The translations under genes and the position numbers were made by a program. A DNA stretch of 64,000 nt from assembly GCA_009733775.1 (NCBI GenBank), contig WOGZ01000111.1, positions 1 through 64,000 of the forward strand, written 5' to 3'. Each line of letters begins with the position of its first letter. The stretch's first letter is position 1. The stretch comes from Alectoria sarmentosa. Taxonomy: Eukaryota; Ascomycota; Lecanoromycetes; Lecanorales; Parmeliaceae. Shown here piece after piece: positions 1 to 10,591 of the stretch. A model generated the notes under the pieces. It did no database searches. It saw only the letters and a list, made by a program, of their open reading frames with translations, and was not told where the DNA came from.

Positions 1-650
1 TATTTATTTATTTACGTTTATTTAACGACGTAAATAATACGTTTTATAATTTTATATTAAAATTTTAAACTTAAAATTACGTTTTAAAATTATAATATAT
101 AAAATAATAATTGAAAAAAAATTAAATAATATTTAAAAAATTATAACGAAAATAATATTTTTAAATAATATAATTAATAAATTTAACGATATATTAAAAA
201 CTTTTTCTTAATTTTAAAATGCTTTTTTATTAAAATTTCGATATATAATATATATATTATAATAACGATTATTTTTTTTAAAATTATAAAATTAATTAAA
301 ATTGAAATGCGAACGCGATAAAAAAAATTAATTATTTTAAATTATATAATATAATATATATTATAATATTAATCGTATTTATTTAAATTTAAATTTTTTT
401 AAAATATTTATTATATTTATTAAAGTTTATAAATTTTCGAAAAAAAATTAATAAAAAATTATAATAAAAAATAATAAAAAATAATTTTCTTTAATTTTTA
501 TTTTATTATCTAACAATCGAAATATTTTATTAAAATATTTTATAATTAAAAGAATGCGCGTTTAAAAAATTCGTAATGTTATTAAATTTTAAGTTAATAT
601 TATTTAAATATAAAGTCGAATAAGTTATATTCGAATATGTAGCGCGTTAT
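1..650. other. AT-rich RIP-type block at left edge
   Basis: Extremely AT-rich sequence with no usable reading frame. The few cytosines left are mostly in CpG, the pattern expected after repeat-induced point mutation of CpA sites. Composition changes abruptly near 650 to normal gene-bearing DNA. It is probably the end of another degraded transposon block that continues outside the window. No element could be identified. Confidence 0.75.
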
Positions 651-788
651 CTCGCGCATTTTCCGATCTGCTTTGTGGTGGTAGCAGGTTTAAAAAGTAT
701 GTATTATGATAATCGCAACAGTTTCTCATGAGTCGATGAATTAAAGAAGTCGGCGGAAGCTTTTTGCTATGAAGTCAGAGCAGTAGAC

Positions 789-3700
789 TCAGTCCTCCTC
801 GCTTTGCTTCCACTGCTCAATCCACTTCGCCATCCATTCACTTCTCACAGGTCCCAATGCGCCCAGACTCGGGCTCACTTTCTCCGTCTGCCTTGTGTCC
901 AACCTGGGCATCACCTGACCTTGATCCAGTAGCCCCTCATAAAAGTTTAGTAGCTTGATCGCAGGATTGACCCTGATCGCTTCCTCCGTCGCAGCACCTT
1001 TCGCACTCGTTCTCAACGTCTTGACCCACGCCGCCAACGAAACCGTTTTCAAGTTTGGCCCGTATGCCTCAAGGATGGTAGGAAGAAGCGCGGCCCAGGT
1101 CGTGGTACTCGGATTGACCGTTTGAAAAATATTTTCGCCAGCTTGCTCTGCGTTCTCAGAAGACGCCAGCGCCAACTCCACCAGAATAGTAGACAATTCG
1201 TCAATGGGTATCCAGTCGACGACCCTCATAGCGCCCAGATCATCAGGCACTGCACCCAGATGTTTCGAGCTCAGAAGCAGACTGGGCAGCCACTCTTGTT
1301 TGCTCCACATGCCCTTGGTACCAATCACGGGACCAGCGATCTGGCCGACACGACAGATTGAGACGGGGATTTTGAGATTTTCGTTGGCCTTGATGAGAAT
1401 TCTCTCGGCAGCGTGTTTGGACTCACCATAGCCAATCGGCTGGGCCACGTTATTTTTCAGCATGGATTGTTCTGGAACTGGACCGCTATGGAAATCGGGC
1501 CACTTAAAGACCGAGGCGATGCTGGAGATGAAGAAAAGGGAGGCGTGATGGGCTGATGCGTTGGCCATGGCGACGATGTTCTTGAGACCTTGAAGGTGGG
1601 GCTCGTAGGAAGCGAGGGAGAGATTGAAGTCGACGGTCCAAGCGTTGTGAATGAAGATATCCATGTTGGCGAGAATTTCTTGGAAAGTCGCGTGTTCAAG
1701 GCCTAGCCTTTGTTTGGTGAAATCGCTAGTTAAGAAGACCACACGCTCAATATCCCATTGAGTTCTTAGTCCTCGCAACCCGTTCACTTGTATTTGACGT
1801 TGTTCGGAGCCTACGGCCCGGTTGAGACAGTATACACGCGAGACAAACTCCGAGTCCAGCAGAGTTTGAAGCAAGTATGATCCAAGACCGCCAGTCGAGC
1901 CAGTCAAGACGACTGTTCGGCCATTTCTAACGTTTCCATTGGTCTGATGCCGGGCTGTTTGGGTTCTCTGTGTGGCCAGAGGGGAGTATTTCTCTATCAT
2001 AGCCTCGATTTGCTGTGCCCGATCCCTTTCCTCGGTTTCCCGATATTCCTTTAATTCGTGTGTGAGGCTACGTATTGCTGATGCCAGCTTTGAGACTGTT
2101 GGATTGATGTATATTATACTTGGTGCGATTCCATCAATGTTTACTCCGGCGCCCTCCAAGCCAGCCTTGAGATCTCGCGTCGTCCAAATGACTTGCAATG
2201 AGTCCATTCCCCGGGCAAAAAAGTCTTCCTCGTTGACCAGGTTCTCAATCCCGGCTGTCTTGGATATGAGTTGCACTAAAGATTGCTCCAGATCGTTGAC
2301 ATCGATCTGGACGCGAGCGCCTTGATCTTTCAACGTATCTACATCCGCGTAGAGGGCCTCGATTTCTGCAGCGTAGCTATCAATGGTGAACCTCCTTTGC
2401 ACGGTACCCTTGCCCGCACGAGACATTGGTTTGTCAGGCTTTGTGAACAGGATGTGAGATTTGGATACTTTGGCATGCGCAGGGCATTGGCGGTTGGCTT
2501 CCTCAATGGTGGGCCACGACTTTTCGATGAATTGGGCTTTTTGAATGGCAGACGACACCGCAGATGAATCGGCTGGTTCTATCAGAAGTGCAGCCTCAAA
2601 TCGACCTTGTCCAGTCACGAGAGCTGCTCGAACTTGGGGAAGAGACTGGACAAGACCTTCGAAGGTCACGGGGTTTGTCTTCTCCCCATTCAGGAAGACA
2701 ATCACATCGTCCGATCTTCCGCTCCAAAGCCAGTGATTTGGCTTCGTAGGATGTTTGAAAAACAGATCATGAGTCGCGAACTCGTGTGAGTCCGGGAAAA
2801 GTTTGAACGTTGGCTGATATCCATTTGCAAAATCTTTTTCATTCCTGACAATGACCAGCTCGTATGATTCGCCGATAGAGTGTCGGAATTCGACACCGGC
2901 GACTGGACTGGGCTGAATATATGCCCAGTCCTCTGGGTCAACGTCAATCTGTGAGAGGGCTCCAATCTCTGTGAGACCGATGAAATTGAGTAGCTTAGTC
3001 TTAGTAATGATCGCGTCGCCAGCGGCCTTGGAGATTGCACCTCCACCAATGACGAGGGCTTTCATATCCCTCATGCGTTCCAAGAGACGCGGCTGCTTGC
3101 CGATATCATCCAAGGTTGATGGAGCCAAGAAGGCTACTGTTGTCTTGGATGATTCGATCAACGATACGGCCTCATCTGCGCTCATGGGTGGTCCCGGGGG
3201 TGGTAAAGCAATCTTGGCTCTCCCTAAGATACAACTACAGATACTGATACCTACCCCCGCTACCTTGAAACGATTCGTTAGCCATGTCGATGAAGGATTC
3301 ATTGCTATTCGGGCAGAATTAAAACGGGAAGACTTGAAAGTCGAGGCATGGCACAACACCGAGTGATGGTTGGGTAAGAAGTGCCATCATACTGCATTGT
3401 CAAAAGCAACTTACATGAAACAATGGCATTGTCACCAGTATGGGTTCATCCTTCCAGAAGTGGACAAGGGTGTTCTTCCCGTCTGGAGACAGTCGGTATA
3501 AGTTGTTCACCATGGCGATTGCAGCCGACATAGTAAACAATCTTGGCTTTGGCAGTCCTTGAAGAAGTCAACACTTCAAGCAGGATGATTAGCGAGTGTC
3601 TGGACCCACCGGTAGAGCCAGAAGTATGAAGGGAAACCAATGGATCATCGCGTACGTCCTGGAATGATTTTGTGTACGGGAAATGGGAATGGTTGCCGTT

Positions 3701-4240
3701 CAACAAAGTCTCTATGCTAGGGAAATCGAGAAGTCGCATTGGATACGCGGCCATGATTGGTGATATGTACGGTGGTCGGGGGGTGGGAAGGACGACGATC
3801 TTGCAATTCTGCGTCTTGAAGAGATTGATCTGGGCGTCGATACTGTTGCGTGGGGAATTGAACAGTGTCTGGTCCTGCCTCAGCAAGATACATGAAGGCT
3901 ACTGTTCGACGGGACAGACAAAGTATCCTGCTTTGACCGCTGCCAGCAGAATGATTGGATATCCAATGTCGGTGACAGAGGAACAAAAGTATGCCAGAGA
4001 CTGGGTGCCATCGCCCTTGCCCAATTCTTTCTCGAGCCACCAGGCTGCACCATTGATAGCGTTTGCGAATTTGCGATAGGGAATGTCTTGATATTCATAC
4101 CTGCCTTTGACCGGTGGTAAAGGCACTGAGAGCCAGGTCGCTTCTGGTTCGGCTTCGGCTATACGGTCAACCGCGGTGGGTATTGGCAGACGGCAGAGGT
4201 CTGGCTGCGTGAGAGGGTGCTTGGTGTCCAAGCTGCCCAT
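789..4240 (-). CDS. NRPS-like A-T-R reductase (adenylation, carrier, thioester reductase)
   Basis: Four exons, minus strand: 4240-3920, 3874-3610, 3557-3415, 3263-789. Together they give 1,067 residues without a stop. Removing the 52-nt second intron restores the adenylation core motif GSTGLPKP, and the third intron joins MPLFH to VAGVG. The adenylation domain covers roughly residues 20-530 and ends with the A10-type motif GKGTVQRR. A phosphopantetheine carrier site GMDSLQ lies near residue 598. An NADPH-binding TGSTGGLG opens a C-terminal reductase domain near residue 700, followed by a YGESKHAAE segment carrying the usual catalytic Tyr and Lys. Such enzymes load a carboxylic acid as AMP ester and thioester and release it as aldehyde or alcohol. 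There is no condensation domain. With the ammonia-lyase, prenyltransferase and P450 nearby, an aryl or cinnamic acid substrate is plausible but inferred. Confidence 0.9.
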
Positions 4241-6037
4241 GGTGTCAGAGGATGATATTGGGATTATCGCTTAGCTATGCAGATGTTGATAGTATACATC
4301 TGTAGTTAATTATTCCAGGGTGATTGACTACGATGTACTTGCAGTGTATGTCGTACCTTAGCCGTGAAGCCAGGCGGGGTTAAGTGGGCTCGAAGGGTTG
4401 TACTCCGTACCTGGTGTGGGTATTATGGGGTCACTGGTCAGTTGGAGTCGCACTGGCCCGTGCGGGGTAAGAAGTGTACCTTAGAAGAGCTAGTCTACGG
4501 CATTCAATTTTGCGACCTTGCCCTGTTCCTACTAGTCGCTATGTGGTAGGTAAGGTAATCTTCGGTTGATCGCACTTGGCTGTAGGTCACACTAATCCTG
4601 GTCCGTGTCGGACGGTCCGACACGCTTTGGCTGAACTGCTCCCCTTAGGACCGAGAAGTAGGATCCCTGAAGGTCAGAGTAAAGTTGCGTCTTTAATCTT
4701 TATCGTGATTGCGATATCAATATTGGTTCGTGTAATGATATTTAATCGGTACGAAGCACACCCTTTTCACCGAGGCTAAGGCCAAGGCTACGCCTCATGT
4801 GCCACCTACCCCTACCCGCCACCGTCGTCGACATTTGCATCAAAGCTTATCTATTAGCATCGTCCGACCTTCCAATCATGAGGATGATTAGGGCTTCTGT
4901 ACCCATCGGAGGGTGTGAGGGCAATTCTTCTCATCTGAATGTGGACAATGGCTGCAGATAAATATCAAGATGCGCAGTTGTGCATCTGACCTAGGTAGAT
5001 GCACGAGGCCGTCTTTCAATGGGACAAAGTCGTCGAATTGAATCGGACGGGCATATGGATACAGTAGGTTAGGTCGGCACCAAAAAGTCCTAATAAATCC
5101 TGCACGATAAGACTCCTGCGCTAATCATCAGCCAGGTCCCGCCCGAAGGATTGCCTGTGCTTCGGAAACCAGAATTGCGCGTTACTTTAGCATTTGACAA
5201 TCCTCTATCACGTCCTTATCGACTGATCCTTGCCATGGCTTGCAGGTTGGCCTCTTCCCTCCGACACTACCAAGACGCTATACCAAATACCACGCGAGAG
5301 GGTTACCTTTCGTGGTTCGCTGCCACCATACTTTACCAAGGAATCAATATGCGGCGTGAATACGGCGATGCATATTCTCATCGAGAGTGAATTCCATCGC
5401 AGGTGATCGTGGCAAAGATCCCACTGCGCTGAATAGACTGCTCGATTAGAGACACGTTGATTCTAAATAACGTTGTTTCCGATCAGACTTTCGAGCCATG
5501 GTTTGAAACCACTCTACCGGTGCTTCGATGCGACGTCGCGGGCCTTGCCGGAGCAAAACCCGATGGTAAAGAACAATCAGGGGTGTGGCGCAACTTCTCG
5601 ATGCAGGTTCACGTTGCTGTGCCTCGATACAACTCTGCAGAAAACGGACCCGACAGCTCTAATCGTTAAGGGTGTGTGGTATGTCCCTCGTGCCTATCCC
5701 ACCTGCTTTCTTTTACGCCAATCCTGCGATCCTGCCGAAGACGGGTCCGACTTCTCCAATTGTTGACCATGTGAGAGATGCAGGATTCGAACTCGTCAGC
5801 CAACACGCACTTCGCATAGAACAGATCATCAATTCAGTTGACATCGCGGTAGCCTCTAGGATTCCTGAATCCCACATCTTCGGCTGACGCTGCAGACGCG
5901 GGAATCTGAGCGCACCCCTCTTCCCGCCGACCAACGTCTGCATTTGCACCAAGTCACCACCGTCTCATTCGCTGTGCACCATCCGTCTCGGTAGCCAGCA
6001 AATGGTTGCGCACTCTCCTTCCTAGAAACCAAGAGCC
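4241..6037. other. Intergenic region, no gene supported
   Basis: Upstream of both the minus-strand NRPS-like gene and the plus-strand 7TM gene, so it should hold both promoters. The open frames here are short, lack good ATG starts and show no family motifs. The only striking element is the palindrome at 4605-4623. Confidence 0.6.
4605..4623. promoter_or_regulatory. Perfect 9-bp inverted repeat with CGG-N5-CCG core
   Basis: GTGTCGGAC and its exact reverse complement are separated by one base, so the centre reads CGG, five bases, CCG. Zn(II)2Cys6 regulators of fungal secondary metabolism commonly bind inverted CGG triplets at a fixed spacing. The site lies about 365 bp upstream of the start of the NRPS-like reductase. 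A regulatory role is inferred. No matching regulator gene was seen in the window. Confidence 0.4.
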
Positions 6038-7333
6038 ATGGCGTCCTCGGGAGCGGAAAGCTTTCCACCAGGCTACCTCGCAGAGTATTCAGGCGGTGAA
6101 CTCGTCAGAGTCGCCGCTGCTTTCATCGTACTCGAGATTCTCTTTGTGGGAGCCCGGTTCTATGCAAAGACCAAGATTGTCGCACCCCTAGGCCCGGATG
6201 ATTATGTCCTTCTGCCAGCCTTGTTTTGCGCTCTGGGCTGTTGCATCATTGGTCTCATAGGCAAGCCGTGTCAAATAGCGAGCGTGGATCCTTGCTGACG
6301 ACTACCCAGCGGTCCACTCGGGAGGGGTTGGATACCATGTAGCTGCTGTTGCCATGAAGAATCCCAACGCCATTGTCATATGGGCCAAGGTAAATCGAAA
6401 CGCCTACTCTTTTTCATCATCAAGCTAATGATTCTTCAAGGGCATCTTTGCGATGCAAATCCTGTATGCCGTCGCCATATCCACCGCCAAGTTGTCCATC
6501 TTGTTCTTCTACCTCCGCATCTTTCCCACCAAGTGGTTTCGAATATCCGTCTTCGTCCTGATATTCATGGATATTGGTCTCGGCGTATCCATCGTTGCCC
6601 TAGCAATTTTTCAATGCCATCCGACCGCATACCTATGGAATAAGGCTATACATGGCGGCTGGTGTATTAATCAGCTAGCCTGCTACCGATGGATTTCCTT
6701 GCCAAACATTATAATTGATGTTGCCATGCTTGTCCTACCCTTACCGCTGGTATGGAGATTGCAGACATCTTCCGAGAACAGAGTGGGCCTCACGGTGCTA
6801 TTCGTGGTAGGCAGCATGTAAGTCGCCGAATCCAAGCCCTTGTGACTCGACTGATGCGTGATCAGTGGGATCGTCTCGGCCGCGCTCCGAATGAACTTCT
6901 TCTTCAGGAAAGACGTGTTCTTAGATCCGACCTGTAAGCAGCTGCCCCAGACCGCAACTAGGCCTAGCATTGACCGTAAGCAGGGACCGCCGTCCCCCTA
7001 CAGGAGTGGTCTCTCGTCGAACCAGGCGTCTACGTCATAGCCGCGTGTCTTCCTACGCTCCGTCCCCTCTTGGTCCAACTAACTCCACGCATCTGGGCTC
7101 GCGTCGTATCCACAAAAGCAAGCAAAGATGTCTCGCGCTCGACTCCAGTCCTAGACAGGAACGATAAGTTTCGCAGATTGGATAGGATTCCGCTCGAGGA
7201 CTGGAATACCTCAGCTTCGAAGTTGACGGCGAAAGTTTCCGAGGTACGAGATGCCCCGTGGGAAGATGTGGAAGCGAATGTTTCTCAGCCAAAATCGACG
7301 CTTTCGAGTGGGTACTATAAGAACCCTTTTTAA
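6038..7333 (+). CDS. Fungal rhodopsin-domain integral membrane protein (7TM)
   Basis: Five exons: 6038-6260, 6310-6389, 6441-6817, 6866-6933, 6984-7333, giving 365 residues. The ATG at 6038 precedes a short extracellular stretch and the first helix. Hydrophobic helices follow one another through the first 280 residues or so. Typical family segments are visible: GPDDYVLLPAL, a lysine-terminated helix around AKLSILFFYLRIF, the cysteine-containing loop AIHGGWCINQLACYRW, and WSLVEPGVYVIAACLPTLRP before a hydrophilic tail of about 80 residues. The first intron uses a GC donor (ATAG/GCAAGC). No GT donor gives the correct frame there. Proteins of this fungal family (formerly DUF3112/SAT4-like) sit in the membrane and mostly lack assigned ligands. 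It could be a receptor or a membrane protein of the neighbouring metabolic locus. Confidence 0.88.
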
Positions 7334-10143
7334 AGTCATGGAGTCACTGAGATATGTATTCTTCCCTGAACTTATACTGGTAATGTGTGTACGATGGAGA
7401 GGGATCTACGGCGTCGGAAGGGCGTCATATATAAAGCAAACCTATGTGTATATAAGCGAGCTCAAAAACAACCTGTCATGTTTAAAAAAATTAATGGTCA
7501 GAAGCTCGCGAGAGCCTGAAATCCCGACACGATTATTTGATTGTCAGCCTCTTTCCTAGAAGCACACGAGCTCCAAAGTACCAGCATCAAGGAGTTCTGA
7601 TAATTTCAAGCGAGGCAATTCTTCGAGACTTCTCATCGTCAATGCTATCAGCGTACCGAGATTTGATAGCACGGCACGGCGCGAGTGGGCGACCAGAGGC
7701 GTCCGTGCTCCGTAGGTAAAACGAGTGCGTCGATAACTATAGACGCAGAATGGCGAACCTTACCCACTTCTTTTCATTGGTCCAACGAGCATTCTATTCT
7801 CGACAAAAGAAAGAGTGCACCAACCTCACCCCGGACATTTACCCTCCCCCCGTCACCCTGCCTATGTTGTAGTCGCCGGCCCCCACATACTGCACGTGCA
7901 TATATGCATACTACGTATGCATTCATCCTAAGGTAGCTTCGGGAATCGAGGTATGCTCGACCAGGGTGGCGCTTCCCTTCATTACCTTACGTACCCCCAA
8001 ACTCTTGTAAGCTGGCCTGGCGGGTCCTGGCGGGATTCACAATGATACTTCTATGAGCGCCTCACTGGCAGTCCAAGCGACATTGTGGTCATCAACCAGA
8101 ATCGGAGTTTCTCAGCGTTGAATGTCGCCGGACTATGATCCAGAAGAATCGATTAAATGGCGATTGAGCATCTACGTTGTTAGCTAAATTGGTGCAGCAA
8201 GCGAGGGTCCTTTACGGAAACCTGTGAAATGGCAGAGCGAATCCTCTGCAAATGGGTCGGGGCGAAGATGTCATACACATTCCTCGTGATATTGTACAAC
8301 GAACCTCGGGGAATTGGTTGTGGAGCATTTTGTAATCGATCCCAGAGCTGTTGACCTTCGGGCGAAATGCCCACAGTGGTAGACCTCATGTAGACACCCT
8401 CTCTCTCGAGGTCTTCGTTTTAGGACTCCTTTCTGTACGGCCGAGCCTTGATTCCGCTCGAAGATGGAAACTGAGATGGCTCGGACTCCTCACCAGTGAC
8501 CACCGTGTATGGAAGAACGGGTCCTTCTCCTGGAGACCGGTAGACCCATAGTATTCGCAGCCATTTCTCCGGATCTCTCTGGCCGAGTGCCTTTTTTTGC
8601 CCAGTGACCAACACGATAACACGCTGACTCTGAGATTTGGGAGTCGTTAGCGAGAGGCGTGGGGCTAGGGCGTTGAGTGTCTGGGGTAGGCTGCGCTTGT
8701 TGTGGAATCTCTTCTCTCCCGATCGCTTGACCCGCTTGTGTTGTTGCTGTACAAAGGTATAGCCTCTTGCTTCATCTTCTGGGTTCGCTGAGTCGACCGA
8801 TCGAGACCTTTCCCGTGAGGCTAGGTATAAGGGGAGGACGGGAGAAGGAGATGAGTGGCCGATGCACATTAACATTTTGTCAGCGAAATCTTAATCGATG
8901 CCAGAGATGAAAATCAGCAAAGTTCGTGGGATACGTGACCTGGGAAAGAGTTGGCGAACGAAGAGAGCGATGGACCAGTGGGAAGTGGCACTTCCTGTGA
9001 CTTGCCAGGGTCAATGGGTGCAGCCGATCCTCACATGTGCTGTGAGCCTGATGCCATACTTTAGGTGTCTTGGAAAGATAGCTCACTCGAGCCTAGGTTC
9101 TTGTGGCGAGGGTCGAGAGACAAAAGTTGTGCGCCGTTCAGTTTGCGAAGGAGGTCGCCGTACACAGTCCTACGCCAAGACTTCTGCGCCAAGAACCCGG
9201 GTAGCGCCCCCCCCGAGGGGGCAGCCTAAACGATTGACCTAGAGCTATTGCGGGACTTGGGCCCAACCCGAGCACGAATGCTGCCGCTCTATCCAGCAGA
9301 GGTTCCTAAAGCTCAATCAATGCGCTCCCAGAAATGACTTTTAGGGCCGCCCGCTGCAAGACCGCTTCCGAAAGTAGGGCTAGGGCTGCTGCCAGCTCTG
9401 TCCAGGACTTCGTACGCCGACCTCACGTACACTGATCACAATGATTTTCCCACCACCACTACCACTACTGTCATCTGCTCGCTTGTTTGCTTCCCTGTGT
9501 GGGATGAAGGCAAACCGCTCTGGGAACAACCTTTCGACTTGTCAATTCCAGCACTGCGAAATCGTACCTCCCGAAACCGCAACAAATACTCGAGGCCAGC
9601 AGAACGCTTCCAGCGGTGATGGAATATGGCGGTTTCAGGGATTGGATTGAATATAGTCTTGTCACCTTAATGGGCTCCATATGGTGACGTTTGCTACATT
9701 ACAACATTATGTCTCTTCATGTAGAGATGATGGTCCATGTGGGGCATGTGATTCGATCTCTGCTACTTCCCATGGCGATTCTGAAAGACAAGGGCACAGA
9801 TCCTCCTTTCAGGAACCAATCAGTATCACCCAAGAACGCGTGAGATCGTACACCATGCCCGCAAGGGACTCACGCTAGTCTGGGGTGAACACAAACTTAA
9901 TGGACAGAAAAGCTTCTCATTCATTTTGGTGTGATTTCGTGGCAACAGATGAGTTGCTCTCTATGAACCCCGCCGTCTTCATCAATCGGCACCTCAATGT
10001 CTCATCATGTCTACAAATGAGTGTCCAGATATGAAAGTCTCTTCAGCGACGTCAACCTTATACAGCAGGAGCTCCATTATCAAGATCGTCCCATCTCCTG
10101 ACCTCCTTGCCGCCCTCCGCCCTCCGCGCTCTTCGGAACGGCC
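7334..10143. other. Intergenic region; one unrecognised ORF
   Basis: Mostly featureless. On the minus strand an ATG-started frame runs 8875-8420 (151 codons, basic and serine-rich) and another runs 8389-8180 (69 codons). Neither shows a recognisable domain, signal peptide or convincing splice link, so no gene is claimed. A run of eight C followed by GAGGGGG near 9209-9222 is only composition. Confidence 0.4.
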
Positions 10144-10438
10144 TCAACCCACAAGCTTCAAAATAGCTGCTGTCTCAGCAGCAAGCTCGGAGGCTACGGC
10201 AGCCGCGGTCTGCGCTTCAATCTCTGCTAGAGCTGCAAGTATCGCAGGAGTAAGGAGGGCACGTTTCTCAATGCTCCTCCCAACGTTCGCATCTTCGTAT
10301 TCGACAGATGATTAGCAACGCGTTCTCGATCAGACATTGGAAAGACTTGGACTCACCGTTGGTGATAGGTACGGCGAAGGCGAAAGCGTTGAGGAAGCCT
10401 AGGACGATGATTGAGGTGTACTTCATGTTGTAAAGCAT
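10144..10438 (-). CDS. Small secreted alanine-rich peptide precursor with Kex2-type site
   Basis: Two exons: 10438-10357 and 10292-10144, giving 76 residues, or 72 from the second ATG at 10426. The 64-nt intron has a GTGAGT donor, a GCTAATC branch-like site and an AAG acceptor, and the frame is kept across it. The protein begins with a clear signal peptide (MKYTSIIVLGFLNAFAFA), then a short propeptide ending in the dibasic pair of SIEKR. The last 38 residues are almost half alanine and end LKLVG. Spaced Glu and Leu residues suggest an amphipathic helix. This pre-pro-peptide layout is that of a processed secreted peptide. No cysteines and no known family were seen. A TATA-like box lies about 145 bp upstream. 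It sits between two genes for 7TM proteins. Function is unknown. Confidence 0.65.
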
Positions 10439-10583
10439 CTTGGGGAAGGGGTGGTTGTTTTGGTGCTTTGGGTTCGGTGCTGAGTGTTTTGGTGCTCTGA
10501 GTCTTGATGCTCTGGGTTTTGATTGGGGATTGTGAGGAAAAGAATTGTTTTGCTGGAAGAGAAAGCTGGGACATTGCAAAGGC

Positions 10584-10591
10584 CTTTATAA
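10584..10591 (-). promoter_or_regulatory. TATA-like box of the secreted peptide gene
   Basis: The minus strand reads TTATAAAG about 145 bp before the ATG at 10438. The stretch between is C- and A-rich on the coding strand, with repeated CAAAAC and ACCAAAAC units, typical of a strong fungal promoter leader. Assignment is by motif and distance only. Confidence 0.4.

Noticed and set aside
5765..5860. tRNA-like B box on minus (GAGTTCGAATCC) near 5784-5796
   Set aside because: The T-stem halves do not pair and no A box or acceptor stem is found upstream at a sensible distance.
8420..8875. 151-codon ATG-started frame on minus
   Set aside because: No family motif, no signal peptide and no convincing continuation. 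Composition is like other chance frames in the region.
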